Part shown: positions 1 through 12,110 of the stretch, one piece after another | How positions within the stretch are numbered: position 1 is the first letter of the stretch | Layout: each line of letters starts with the position of its first letter | Assembly: GCA_021613375.1 (NCBI GenBank) | Contig: CM038716.1 | Coordinates: 16,934,024-16,998,023, forward strand | Direction of reading: 5' to 3' | DNA length: 64,000 nucleotides | Origin: Megaleporinus macrocephalus | Lineage: Eukaryota > Chordata > Actinopteri > Characiformes > Anostomidae | Position numbers and translations under genes: made by a program | The notes under the pieces: model-generated | Database searches by the model: none | The model's input: the letters and a program-made list of their open reading frames with translations, nothing else | What the model was told of the DNA's origin: nothing

Positions 1-361
1 CAAAATTCTTCAATGAGGGAGCTAACTCAATAACAGAGCCTCTACTTAATAACAGACGCACTGTGATAAGAAAGATAAACAGAAGAACAGCTGCGTGAGG
101 ATTTGAACCACTTCCCCAGAGAAGTCAGGCAAAAGCAGAGCAGATGCAGGAGCAGGGGCTTCCTGATGACTGAGGATTCACTCAGAGAGGCGTTGCCAGC
201 ACGGCCCGACTCCCCAACAGACGTGTGCCTGGCAGAAAACCCACCAGAAAACCCACCAGCAGCTCTGCTACGGCCTGATCCAACAACTGGAGGGCTAGAG
301 GGGAGATTTATACTGAAGCTGGAGTGAGTAGTGCTGCATTAAAGGAACAGTTCAACAAAAA

Positions 362-392
<31 letters not shown>

Positions 393-1386
393 ATTCACAC
401 AATTTCTCTCTTACCTTATATGTACTTAATCAGCTACATGTGGTGGTTTATGTAAACATAGCATTATGTAAACTGTATGCTAAAGCCAAGACTAATTTAA
501 CTTGCATCACCAAGTTCATGCCTTTCCTTTAGTGTGTTGTATGTTTTTGTGCATGTAAACGCTCTTCAGACTTATTAAGCCCAAAGTATGTGCCAGAGAG
601 AAACTCTCTACCACAGAAACCTCTTTTCTCAGCTGACCAGAACGCCTTGTTGGAATTAAAGCTTTTCCTCTGTTATACGGCGACATGATCTCGTAACACA
701 ATTCTCTACAGGAGGTCTGTAGGGATGGGACTTGTTACTGGTAGGATGCTGCTACTGTGGACCAGTTATAAATGGGCGAGCTGACCAGTAAGGATGCAGG
801 GCTTGAAGACACACGAGCTCCAACAGAGCATTTCAGAGAAACGGTAAATACAGATAAACAGTATTAGACACATATTGTGTTCAGTAAGACTGAAACATGT
901 AAACTCCCAAATAAAACGATGAGCCCTGAAAACGAAGATATTAGATCCTCTTTAAGTTAAAATAGATTTGATTACATGTTTTATGACATACTGTGTAAAA
1001 CGGATAAAGGTACTACTGCTTCACTTCTGTTCACCGGCTCCAGATCCAAACTAAAAAAGGCTAATTACACTTGACTGACTGTCTTTATTCTATTTTAAAG
1101 GAATGCAGTGTTGATGTCATGGACGTCATTGTCGTCACTGAGAGCGGCCCCATCACTCTTAAAAATGACTTAAAGAATGTTAGTAAAAGTATTAAGGAAG
1201 AAGAAAATATGGACTAAAACTAAAGCATGGTTTAGACCCATTAACAGTGTTAAGACTACATTCACACCCTCACATCTGAACTGGACTTCCGTCTGACGAA
1301 TATTTGATCTCCACTGTCCAGACTCAAGCTTGGTCGTGTTCAGAAATCATATTTCGTGTCTCTCCCGTCATACTGGCAGTGCATAC
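1..1386 (-). other. mettl16: mettl16 intron, left part of window
   Basis: This is non-coding sequence downstream (on the minus strand) of the second mettl16 coding exon. It begins with a canonical donor gtatgc at 1381-1386. I searched it for the next mettl16 exon, which should encode the SAM-binding GTG motif and the following strand, and did not find it, so the rest of the gene lies to the left of the window. It holds an (AAAT)n run and otherwise nothing I recognise. Confidence 0.8.
357..394. repeat. (AAAT)n microsatellite
   Basis: About nine tandem AAAT/AATA units with no interruption. Confidence 0.95.
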
Positions 1387-1574
1387 CGATGTCGATGCCC
1401 CTACGTGGGTTGCCCTGGCCCCCGGTCAGGTCCTCCACCCAGTGGATGTAGTTGAGGCGCAGTGGGACGGTGGGGATCAGGCGCTCCAGAGGAATCTCTA
1501 TAGTCAGGCCAAAGTCCTCCTTCAACAGAGTGCAGGTCAGAGCACGGACGGCCTCTGGGTCCTTAAAATTCAAC
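1387..1574 (-). CDS. mettl16: METTL16 RNA m6A methyltransferase, second coding exon
   Basis: This 188-nt exon encodes residues 43-106 (the last codon is split) of METTL16, which methylates U6 snRNA and the MAT2A 3' UTR hairpins and so controls SAM homeostasis. The translation contains LNFKDPEAVRALTCTLL, IPLERLIPTVPLRLNYIHWV and RRGIDIG, which match METTL16 nearly residue for residue; R82 and the Asp of GIDIG, both in the SAM-binding region, are present. The acceptor is cag at 1575-1577 (minus) and the donor gtatgc follows GAC ATC G. The exon continues the frame of the first coding exon only if that exon ends at its gtgagt donor. Between WVEDL and RRGID the loop is four residues shorter than in the human protein as I recall it. 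The catalytic NPPF motif lies on later exons outside the window. Confidence 0.96.
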
Positions 1575-1576
1575 CT

Positions 1577-2160
1577 GGAGAGAGGAAGAGGGACCAAGAG
1601 AGGAGGGAGAGAGAGAGATGAAGAGAAAAAGACAGAAAGGAAAAAAAGAGAATAAACAGCATGTAAGAGAAGAGGGAAAGAAAAATAAAAGAAAGATGGA
1701 AAGAAGAAAAAGCAATCAAGAAAGAAAAGAGACACATGACAGAATTAGCAGGAACAGAGAGGAAGAGAGAAAGAGAGTAGGAAAAGAAAAAAAAATACAG
1801 AAAGAGCCAACGAGAGAGAAATATTACAAAGCATGCGAGACAAACAGAGAGCAAAGAACAAAGAAAGATAAATCACAATTGGCACAAAGAGAGAGACAGA
1901 GAAATGAAAAAGAGAATAAAAGGAAATAGAAATCAAAGAAGACAGAGAATTAGAAAAAAGAAAGAAAAGAGAGATATATGACAAATAAGTGGAAGAAGAA
2001 AAAATAAATAAAGACAGAGAGGAGACAGAATCAGACAAACAGAAACGAGCGATGTACACCAGACAGGGAGACGGAAAAAAAAAGAAAGAAAGAAAGAAAG
2101 AGAGGAGACGGAATTAAAAAGGGAGGAGTGAGAGTGAGAGAGAGAGAAAGAGAGAGAGGT
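1577..2160 (-). repeat. Long polypyrimidine (sense) tract against the exon acceptor
   Basis: On the plus strand about 580 bases are almost pure purine (GAGA, AAAGA, AGAAAGAA runs). Read in the direction of mettl16 transcription this is an exceptionally long polypyrimidine tract ending at the ctctctccag acceptor. The long open frames here (lysine/arginine/glutamate-rich on plus, serine/leucine/phenylalanine-rich on minus) are by-products of base composition, not genes. Confidence 0.9.
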
Positions 2161-2428
2161 CAATAATAGAGTATTGCATTACACTCATCAGTGAAACATG
2201 CTGCGAGTCGACTTTCAGTTCATTAGCGCTGATCACCAGGACGTCCACACTGAGGGAGAGACAGAAGAGACCCCCAGCTCTCCAATTACACACCCTCTCT
2301 AATGGCAGCAACGTGTGCATTATCAACACCAGGAAGTCCCCCGTTTACACCCACTCTCCAGTCCCTAATGCATTCTGCAGCCCAGAGAGCACGTGTGCAG
2401 GAGAAAGGAGAGAAAGTGGGGAGATAGG

Positions 2429-2472
2429 TGTAATTAAGGCGTCTACATTCGCACCTCCAACAGATGTAATTA
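2429..2472. promoter_or_regulatory. Paired homeodomain-type sites TGTAATTA (candidate)
   Basis: Two copies of TGTAATTA lie 36 bp apart (2429-2436 and 2465-2472) in a comparatively GC-balanced, non-repetitive patch. TAATTA is the classic homeodomain core. The motif is short and this is only a candidate intronic element. Confidence 0.25.
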
Positions 2473-3284
2473 GACACTTCCTACAGAGGGGGGACGTCTG
2501 GCACCTCTGAAAGAAGGACTCTGATTGTATGTATGAGTATCTCAGTATGAGCGCCTGGAACCGTGTCTTGGCGTGTAAAATGCTGCTGTGTTGTTGAGCT
2601 GGCAGCCCGCAACGTGCCCCCCGAAACACCTGCAGAGAGGAGCTTATCACCACAGCTCCCTCCCTGTTTCTCTCTCTCCCTCTCGCTCGCTCTCCCTCCC
2701 TCTCTCTCCCCAGAGCTAGGACTGTACCTGGAACATGTGTGCTTTGCACATAACAAGCAGCCTAAGCTCCACTCAAATGAAGGGCAGGGTGAGGGCTGGG
2801 GATGCGAAAGAACTGAAGATGTGCAGAGGACAGCAAAAATCACAAAATACATTTTAAACCCACTAAAATTTACATGTGAAGGTGCACCTACCAGACGGTC
2901 AAACGATTCAATTTATCACTGCATTCAGCTTGCTTGCTCATATTAGACCTGGAGGAAAGATGCCTTCTAAGTAAAATGCAATGCTCACTGCTGTAGCTAT
3001 ATGAGGAGACAAAAGCTCATTACTCATAACATGTCTGACTTTCAACAGTGGAGTAACATCTTTCTCATGTGAGCAAATTATCATTTACAAAGAAGCTCAA
3101 CAGGAAAAGGACGAACACAGCCAGTGAGAGCATCAGTAGCTGAATGTTCTTACCAGCAAATCAGTTATGAGTTCCAACTTCTCAATGATTGATGGTCTGC
3201 TTGCTGCCATTCATACAGATGGTGTACTCTTGCTACACTGGAGGCTCTCAGGGGGCACTTTCCACTTTGCTTCATCTATATTCA

Positions 3285-3391
<107 letters not shown>

Positions 3392-5499
3392 AATATACAC
3401 ATTATATATATACCAGTGGCAGCTCAAAGGCAAAGTGCAGCTTTAATGAGTATGAGGAGACATGATGAGTATTTATTTAAAATAGTATAATGTTTTTAAT
3501 CTTTTATTAATTAAAACAATAGATTTGATGCAGCTTTTTATGCCAAGACAGATCAACATAATATGAAACAGAAGGCGACTTTACAATACGAGAGCCTAAG
3601 TTGCCTCCTTTTGTTGCCCCGGTCACACAGCAGTCAAGATGCTTAATTTGTGTAGAGACATGGCAGGAAAAGCAACCCCAGGAAGGGGGAATCAAGTTGA
3701 GGTTCACTGACAGGGGCACACAAACAGGAAAGTGAACAGGCTAAAAATGACCACAGAATTAAATTCTGACCTCCCTGACTTCAACCAAACGAATCCACCA
3801 TGTTCGTTTTAGAAAAGATGATATTTCCAGCAGAGACTGAAAGTCATTTTTGGATCAAAACAAAATGTTAAACACAAAACAATACAACACTACAATTACA
3901 CCTCAGAGCAGTTCAAGAATACAGTTCAGTATGACAGGTCACCTCTTTACCGTCGTCTGTAAGGGTCTTCTCACGAGCGAACTGGTGGTGTCATTAATAG
4001 TGTGTTGCTAAGAAATTATTATTATTACCACTCATTTTTCAAAAACACTGTTTTAAACAGAATTTTCTAATCTGACCCTTTAAAACATCAACAGCTTCAG
4101 TTCTGGGCCAGTTTCTCACATGCTATATGATGCTATTACTCCATATTCTGTTAAACTAAACAGAGAGCTCTATTCACCAAGACCAAACTTATTTCCATCA
4201 CTGCTATGCCCTTAATTTGGCAACAACATTTATTTAAACTGTATATTCAAGTCATACACAATAATACTTGCAATGTTGTCATATGAGGACGTCTTCAGCA
4301 GACTCCGTTACATTGTGCTCGAGGTAGAACTACAGATAAATCAATAAACAGCAACGGAAAGCCAGAGTTCTCCTCAAAACAAGATGTAATGTAGAGTTGA
4401 CGATTCAGAACATGCGGTCACTGTTGCTTTTACTGATGCTGACATTGATGCTGTAAACAGGAAACTATGCTTATGATCACGTTCATATTAAATTACATTG
4501 AATTTATGTTGAACTGAACAGACACACTGCTGTTTAAATGGAGGAAAACTGTAGAATCAAATTTGGGCAAATGCAATTAATCACGACTACTGCAACTGTA
4601 TGATATCCCTAGAAGACACTACAGAAAGCCTTCAGTCCACTGCGTCAGCTGGCAGTGGCTCATTGCTCCCAGAGAAACTCTTGAGAAGCACTTAAATGAA
4701 GAATCCACGCTGCTCCTGAGAATGTCATACATTAAAATATTAATATACTTTATACATTGATTGATGTTTCCATTTCTTCCTCCATCCTTTCCACAGATGC
4801 CTACGCAAACGGATTCCTCCCTTCAATAAGAACACCATATATGGAGATGGAGGTCATGTTCATGTCTGTTCTTACCCCAGAGGTCCATGCAGCTGATAGG
4901 AAACATAAGATGAATAGCAGTGCCACAATGCAGTGATATCAGAGCGCTGATAGCACAGCCGGACTCTCTGAGGGACAGAGCTAAGGAGAAAGGCCAGAGA
5001 TAAGCAAGACAAACATCTCGCACAGAACGCTGAGTGTGGGGAAATATTTCTCCGCCAACGCAAACACCTTCAAACGAGCTACATTTCACCACCCCGCCCC
5101 TTAATCAATTAATAAATGACAATTTGTTAAAGAGAGACGACCACATTAGCTAATCTAATATATTAACCAGGTCTATTAATCTGCTAATGTGACCTTGAGG
5201 GTGACAGTAATATTAAATATGAATCAGGCTGTCATAGATGGTTCCTATGGTAACTAGGATAAGTGGGTCACCTACACAGAAGAGAAAATTGGAGTGAAGA
5301 AAAAAGAAAAAAAAAAAAAAACACAACCAAATACTCAAACATATCCGTGTGTGTGCTGCAGACAAAAAGAGCTGGCAAAGAAACGAGAGAGCGAAACAGG
5401 GCGAAACAGCACAGCCGAGCACAACAGGCCTCACGTAACGGGCGACTGACCCAGTGTAGTCAGGCTGTTGTTGCCGCCCTTGTGTTAGTGGGCCAGGTC

Positions 5500-5640
5500 A
5501 CGATCAATATTCCGAGGAGCTGCTCGCCGCGAGCCGGACGCCTATTTTTAGCATCTGATGAGGGAGAGAAGCAATGGGCTGCAGAACACACCGCGCTCCG
5601 TCTCCACAGCGATGGCTCACTCCAGAGTGCTGAGAATGTG
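5500..5640. promoter_or_regulatory. Candidate intronic enhancer with MEF2 and E-box motifs
   Basis: A CpG-containing patch carries CTATTTTTAG (5542-5551), a perfect match to the MEF2 consensus, directly followed by the E-box CATCTG (5552-5557), plus an AGGTCA nuclear-receptor half site nearby. Such MEF2/E-box pairs are typical of muscle and neuronal enhancers. No conservation evidence is available here. Confidence 0.3.
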
Positions 5641-5818
5641 TGTCAGTGTGTGAGGGGAGGGAAGGAGGGAGGTGTGTGATGACGGCAGCCGTTTGTTGAG
5701 AGTGGATGCTGGTGGGGTGGCTGCTGAAGGACGGAAGGAGAGTGAATGCACAGAAGCTGCAGTCTCTGAGGACGCTGCGACAAGGCAGACTCAGCGGTTT
5801 ACAACAGGACTGCACCAA

Positions 5819-5908
5819 TATTATATATACATACATACACATATATACACATATACATTATATATAATATATATATATCATACATATACACACATATATA
5901 CATACATA

Positions 5909-5944
<36 letters not shown>

Positions 5945-5992
5945 TACATACACACATATACATACAAATACATACACATATACACACACATA

Positions 5993-6047
<55 letters not shown>

Positions 6048-6063
6048 ACATATATATATACAT

Positions 6064-6094
<31 letters not shown>

Positions 6095-6096
6095 AT

Positions 6097-6130
<34 letters not shown>

Positions 6131-6236
6131 ATAATATACATACAAACACACACATACATACATACAAACAAACACACACACACACACACACATATACATA
6201 TATATATACACATATATATATACAGAATATTATATA
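5819..6236. repeat. Compound TA / CA / CATA microsatellite
   Basis: About 415 bases consist of alternating (TA)n, (CA)n and (CATA)n blocks. Long open frames rich in Tyr, Ile, Thr, His or Cys/Val on both strands come from this composition. Confidence 0.95.
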
Positions 6237-6950
6237 TTATAATCACAATATTATACTTTGTCCATATCATGCAGCCATAGTTCACACTCATACAGAGAGC
6301 TGGCCTCCACGGCTCACCTCACTGCACACACACCACAGGGATGTGAGGACAAGGGCACGGGCGAGAGAGAATTACTCTCACTGAAACACTCGTGGATGCC
6401 TCAGGTCAGCACTGACACGGTTTGAGGCTAGCTAGCGCAAACAAGGTGCAAAAGAGAAGAGGGGGGCGGTTAAAGTGTGAATGAGCCTGAGTAGCGAGAA
6501 ACAACTCCTCCCTGCACACGCATACTGCAGCAAACCTGATTTACACAATTCTCACAATTAATAGAAAAATAACTGCACCAGTTAGCATCCAGCTAACTGC
6601 ATACCTTAATCACCACATGTTCGGAAACAGATTTGCCTGCCTGGATGCTTTAATCTGCAGCTCACACTTTGTAGAGTAAACAACCTATGCAACACAACAG
6701 CACGCTTCCAGCACTTTATATTAGCCTAGTTTGCTATATACGCAGTAGTTTACTCTTTCATAGGCCAAACGGGATTCCACAGTTTCAGTTTCAAATCAAT
6801 TCTAAATTACATCAATCAATAAAGTGCTACATCAAGAGTAAGACGCAACTGGCATTGTAGCACATTAACTTATCCACAATGAACAGGAGTTCTGAAACTC
6901 GCCCCAACATAAGTTTAATCTCAATTGTTCTTAGTTACAGCAAGACATTG

Positions 6951-7854
6951 CAGGGCTGGGTGATAAAATGATAACGATAATTTTCACGAAATAACGTTTC
7001 CTTGATATAACTATAAGACATAATCGATAGAAAGTCAAAAAATTAGGTTTCGTCCATGTTTTGAGAGACAACACGAATAGCCAATGAGAATGAAAATAAC
7101 GCTGCCCCCAAACCAATCATGTGGCTGAACTAGAGTTCCAGCCATTTCATGTTTGGTTGAAGCACACAGCGCAGAGTGCAGGCGTAGCGGCAGCTTAACC
7201 CACGCGCTAGTAATTTGGTTACTGCAGGCGCCACAGTCGAGCAGAGAGAATAAAATAAGAGAAAATGACGACAGAAAACGTTAACTATTACTGAAAGAAA
7301 CATGTTACACGTGTTAATAATCTTAAAATAATCTGCTAAGATAGAAAAACTAGTAAACAGATGGTGACTTGCTGCTGTGTTGATGAAGCTCTACGGGATG
7401 TTTGAGCTTCAAGGTCTCGTGTATAGCAGCTGTACTGGTGTGATCATCTCCACTGTGCAGAGCTGACAGAGCACCACACTGTTGTGTTTCTGTGTAAAAC
7501 ACTCCCACAACTTTAGATACACACGTGCGACTGTTTGTAACTGCAGCTTGCGCTCCATGCTTTCTGCAGGCGCGACCACCTTTGCAAAGCATCAACGCAC
7601 GTTATGCTAATCGACGTATTCAATTAAGATAAATATATATATGTTGTAGGAGTTCGAGTGAGAACCCAGAGGCTGAGGCAAAGTTGACTTTATAGCCAAA
7701 AAACTTTATTTTCTACCGAAAACAGAATCGCTAAACCAACTCCCCATTTGATCTGACAGTGTCGACTCACCGCTATGAATGAACACAGAGTCCTTTCCCT
7801 AAAGCCTGCCTAACACAGTGTTTGTGTGTGTATACTGTTCATACTAATACTGCC

Positions 7855-7950
<96 letters not shown>

Positions 7951-8134
7951 AATGTATTTAAATTACAGTTGTGTAATGTTTATAGTATCTTCTGATAGAA
8001 AATAAATCAGATCAAAAAATTATTTAATTCAATTTATCTTCACTTCTCACTTTAACTAAAAAGGCAATAGTGATTTGATTTATATTGTGATATATATCGA
8101 TATTGACTGATATAAAAAACATCGCCCAGCCCTA
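6951..8134 (-). mobile_element. hAT-type DNA transposon remnant with BED-finger trace
   Basis: The region opens with CAGGGCTGGGTGATAAAATG and closes with ACATCGCCCAGCCCTA, which are inverted versions of a terminal repeat typical of fish hAT elements. On the minus strand around 7350-7595 a broken frame contains HETLKLKHPVELHQ, which resembles the end of the BED zinc finger (HLKxKHP) found at the N terminus of hAT transposases. I could not find a convincing 8-bp target duplication (flanks agacattg and attgtgtg). A (TA)n(TG)n microsatellite sits inside. Non-functional. Confidence 0.65.
7857..7949. repeat. (TA)n(TG)n microsatellite
   Basis: A (TA)n block of about 17 units passes through a short mixed segment into about 25 TG units. 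It lies inside the 6951-8134 transposon remnant. Confidence 0.95.
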
Positions 8135-8219
8135 ATTGTGTGCCCTAACTTAAAATTAAGGCAATTTGTTTACATTTGTTAATTTATTAACAGACGTTTA
8201 ATGTACTCAGTCCACTCAG

Positions 8220-8286
8220 ACACACACACACACACACACACTCACACTCACACTCACACTCACACTCACACTCACACACACACACA
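8220..8286. repeat. (CA)n and (CACACT)n microsatellite
   Basis: CA units flank a run of tandem CACACT hexamers. Confidence 0.95.
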
Positions 8287-9255
8287 TTTACTTAAATAAA
8301 AGTTTCAAGCACTAAACAGAGGCCTGTTGACTGAAAACAGTAATACCACATGACACTACACTTCAGCATAAGGTGTTGCAAGGTCACCTTTCTAATCTAC
8401 CGTGAGCTGCTTCGTGAGCACTTTATTAATAATGCATACATTTTGCAACTTTCAGAACAAAGACGTCCAACTCCCTTCGGTCTGTACGTGTAAAAAGAAC
8501 TTAGGAGTTGCTTGTGAGGGCTGAAATTACATCAGCTGCAAGCCGACGAATAACTAAGCACATCAAATTTTTAGTCCTAAAGGATTTAGTTTCAGCTTAA
8601 CAACCTCACACTCCAATACACATCTGATCTCCAGATATCCACAGCACTCAACACCTAGAGATGTTTCTGTCATCACATTTAAAACAGAAGAAGAAACTGA
8701 TGTGCAATTAAACACATGGAGAGTTACCTGGACACAGGTATTGATTAGGACAGAGAGAGCGCTGCTTCTGCACCAGGCTAATGCTAACACTGCTGTAAGG
8801 AGAAATGAGTGGTTTTGTTTCAAACAGGCACAATGAGTGCTTTTTTTTATTTAACGTTTCACATACTGTGTAACTCCACATCAAGCTTAGCAGGGTCATA
8901 TTATTCTCTCTACATAATCAGGTTTGAAACTTGATTTCCTGACAACAGAGTGCAAGCTTAGAAAGGTGTCGCCTGGAAAGATTCTCCTAAATCTATTTTA
9001 AATTGAATATATAACTGTTCAGTGTTGTTCTAGTACTGAGAGAACATAATCAGAGCTGTTTAAATTAATGTTGAGCAAAAAATCATTGAACCAATAGTAT
9101 TTAATAGTATATAATAGTATTTTTAAATGTGACACCACTGATTTATTCTATATAATGTTATATTTCTGCCACTGTACAAAGCCACATAACCAATGACCGA
9201 AACCAGGCACCTAGAATTAAAGTGTGGAAGAGTGGGCGGAGCTGATGGTATGCAC

Positions 9256-10093
9256 TAGAGCTGGGAGATATGGTCTTTAAAAAAAAATCTTAGATTTTAA
9301 TTGTTTTTTTGCTGTTTGAGGGCAGACGCTTTGCAGAGCCCATGTGTCGTTAACAAACTGTATTGATAAACTCATGCAGGGCTGCATCATTCGGCTGGAC
9401 CACAGGTCAGTGGTGGGGGGCATGATACGACCCGTCCTTCTCCAGCTCTCTAGTGAATCTTTGGCGTGTGTGTTATACAGTTGTGACAACTTCAGATAAA
9501 TATTTGCGGCTTGTCCATTGTGTATATATGGGCGCCATGTCTTTTGCAATAAAGATCTCTATAGCATCTGTGATTGCCTTCTAACTTACCCCATTCTTAT
9601 CATACGGTATACAGGTGGAAAATTTGTCGGGGGCGGCTGCTAGCTGTATTTTGGGTGCTGTGCTACCGGAGCGGCTGTTTTCATTAAGCGGGGAGCAGCA
9701 CTTCTCCCACTCCGCTGCACGCTTCTGTTTAAGGTGTTGGAATACGTTTGTGCTGCTTCCTTTGGGAGAATCGTTTTTAAACACACCGTACAGCGAGGAC
9801 CTGTTTGGTCCGTGTCCGACGCCACAAAACCAAACCAATTCCAGATCACGGAGGAAGTTACTCCTTTCTTGGGGACAAATTCCAGCTTTCCCCCAATCGC
9901 TGGCATGTTGTTTATGTGTGTCTATGGCAAGCGCGGGGAGTGGAGGGTGGAGATCACTCTGAACTACAAACGCCCAAATGAGGGCGTCGGTGGAAGAAGT
10001 TAAAACCGAGAGAAAACTGATTTTCATGAAAACACATCATCCTTAACTGTAAATTCGAATTAATCATTAAAATCGATTTATCGCCCAGCTCTA
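9256..10093 (-). mobile_element. hAT transposon with 8-bp target duplication and BED zinc finger
   Basis: This 838-bp element begins TAGAGCTGGGAGATATGG and ends TTATCGCCCAGCTCTA, an imperfect inverted pair. The flanking octamers are gtatgcac (9248-9255) and gtacacac (10094-10101), differing only where an ancestral CG would have decayed to TG on one side and CA on the other. On the minus strand, 9640-9906 reads VIWNWFGFVASDTDQ then CTVC, and an overlapping frame (9581-10027) continues SSTNVFQHLKQK: together these are a BED-type zinc finger (W..FGF, CxxC, HL) split by a frameshift. The rest of the transposase is missing, so this is a decayed, internally deleted copy. Confidence 0.85.
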
Positions 10094-10255
10094 GTACACA
10101 CATACTCTTAAATGACTTTTTGTCCCCCCGCAAAACAAGTTCATACTTATATTGTTTGGAATCATTTTTAGACTTACATTTAATTAAACCTCAAAAACTG
10201 AACTGAAGCTTAATATTAGCATTGAAACTACTATCAAACATAAACACATATTTCA

Positions 10256-10410
10256 TCGCCGTCCAATGAAATCTCCAAATTGGCAACGTTACAGGAGGGG
10301 ACAAAAACTGTTGTTACTTTTAATGTAACCCAATGGAACCAGAATTCTTTCCTAGTTATTTTGGAGCATTTCTGTTGGTCCATTCATCATGAAATTCATT
10401 CATACAGCTA
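10256..10410 (+). repeat. Dispersed repeat family, copy 1 (core CGCTGTCC)
   Basis: This is a diverged, truncated copy of a ~200-bp repeat that recurs in this window. Shared landmarks, in order, are the core (here reading CGCCGTCC), a stretch ending GGAACCAGAAT, then TTTCTGTTGGTCCATTCATC. Confidence 0.6.
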
Positions 10411-10499
10411 TGAGCCTAATTTCTGTATTTCCAGCTAGTGTTTCATCCAGGAAGAGGAGCCCTCTGGCCAGCTCCCTGCAATTCCTACCTGAACCACTA

Positions 10500-11204
10500 G
10501 GTGGAACCTAGGTGGACACACCCTTTCATTTTCCACAGACAGACTAAAGCAGCGGTGTCACGAGAAAAACATGCGCTGATAGAAAGCATGTTGTCAGTCT
10601 GTCAGTGTTTTACCGTATGTGACTCAGACTCATCCAGGAGGTTTTTAAAATGTGTAAAATCAGCGTGTCTCGTGGGGGAACCAAGACATTTAACACTACT
10701 AATCTTATATGGCTCTACTCGCGGCTGAATACAGTGAATAACAGCAAACAGCAGAGCTAGCACGCACAGCTAGCACAAAACAGATAACCCAGAACAGATA
10801 ATAACCCAGTGCAGACCAGATCTGACCGGTACGAACAGAAGCAACAATTCAAGATCTACATTTAATGATTACAGATTGTCGTTTAAAATAACACAGAGTC
10901 TGCGTTTAATGAATGCAGTTTTTCTGCATTTATTTAATTAGCTTTTTTTGTTTTCAGAAATATTTTATTGAAAACAAAAAATTAAAATTAAAGGTCTAAA
11001 TGTAATGATTGCAGTATTGGGGATATTTGATTTACTTTGTTTATTTACTGATAATTTTGTTTAAAATATTATATGAGCTTGTCAAAAATGGAATTAAACC
11101 CGTTTCGACCATGTTTCACGACTTGCTAATAACTACATATAGCCCCGCCCTCGATCGGTATCAGCTATCTCCTCAAAAACGACGATCAGTCCATCTGTAA
11201 TATA
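10500..11204 (+). mobile_element. hAT-type remnant with BED-finger fragment
   Basis: The right end (rc TACAGATGGACTGATCGTCG) and the interior from about 10780 (GACCGGTACGAACAG, AAGATCTACATTTAATGATT, AGCCCCGCCCTCGATCGGTA) form an inverted copy of the element at 20052-20575. Near the left side, around 10645-10705 on the plus strand, one frame reads CKISVSRGGTKTFNTTNLI, which matches the core of a BED zinc finger as found in hAT transposases. The left boundary is uncertain. Confidence 0.65.
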
Positions 11205-11619
11205 TAGGTCTAGTAATACATTTCAATAATGACATTTATTAAAATGTTAGTCCAGGTTGGTATTGAGGACGTGAACATTACAGAGATACATGGGAGGAAC
11301 AGCTGGAATTAGCCTTTAGCATAGTGGCCCAATAACTTTGCTAGTGTATTCTCTAGTACTGCCTGTGGAACCCCTTCACTGGTCAACTCTATCAGGCATA
11401 GCCAGGGTCTCAGGTCCAGGTGTTCGCATGAAGCCAAAAATCCCAAGAAGTAGTGACTGCCGCTCGGTGAAAAAACGGGGAAAGAGGGAAGAATTTTTTA
11501 TTCATTTTTTTTTATATCACACCACCTGAAGAAGAGTGGAACACTTGGGAGCCCACAGAGCAGCTGGGGGCTATGTGTGAAGCCCCAGTAAGACCCCCAA
11601 GTCTTTCACGCATCTCATT

Positions 11620-12110
11620 TGTAAGTGAGCTGGGGCTGAACCCCACAATTATCCCCCTCATTTGAGCTGAGAGCCCATGAAGGGACGCCCTCCTCAGCAT
11701 CAATAATGCAACTCGCACTGGCAGCCGACCGCAGAGATTAATACTGCTCTCATTACAGACAGCAGAGAACCAGCGAAGCCTCCTTTCCCTCTTTCTCAGG
11801 CAGAAAGACTTTAAATGTCATCCCCAGCTGAATTTTTAATGCTCCCCCAGAGCTCACTGTCCAGGTCGCCGGCACGTCCATGACGGACGCCGTCTCTCCG
11901 CTTTATGCCTCCTAATCCCATCTATTTTTTCCTCCCACTGCTGACATCTGTGCCCCAAATCTTCTCTCTGCCTCTTTCCACACCAGCTCTCTCCTCCAGC
12001 TGAAATATGGAGAGAAGGAAGAGAGCACTGATCTGCTTCCTGCACCCCCACCACCACCTCCCAACCCAACCGTGTAGGAAAGCACCATCTCCGCAGATTA
12101 ACCCCAGCCT
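11620..12110. promoter_or_regulatory. Candidate conserved non-coding block
   Basis: About 490 bases are compositionally balanced, free of simple repeats and transposon ends, and carry homeobox-like words (ATTAATACTG, CTAATCCC, TTTTTAATGC). They contrast with the AT-rich, repeat-filled neighbourhood. Function is inferred only from appearance. Confidence 0.25.

Noticed and set aside
1570..2163. Several open frames of 67-131 codons around the purine tract
   Set aside because: Stops are avoided because of the purine/pyrimidine bias; only the part at 1387-1574 is real mettl16 exon.
5672..6291. Open frames of 117-202 codons on both strands
   Set aside because: They consist of TA/CA microsatellite translations (Tyr-Ile, Thr-His, Cys-Val) and have no protein character.
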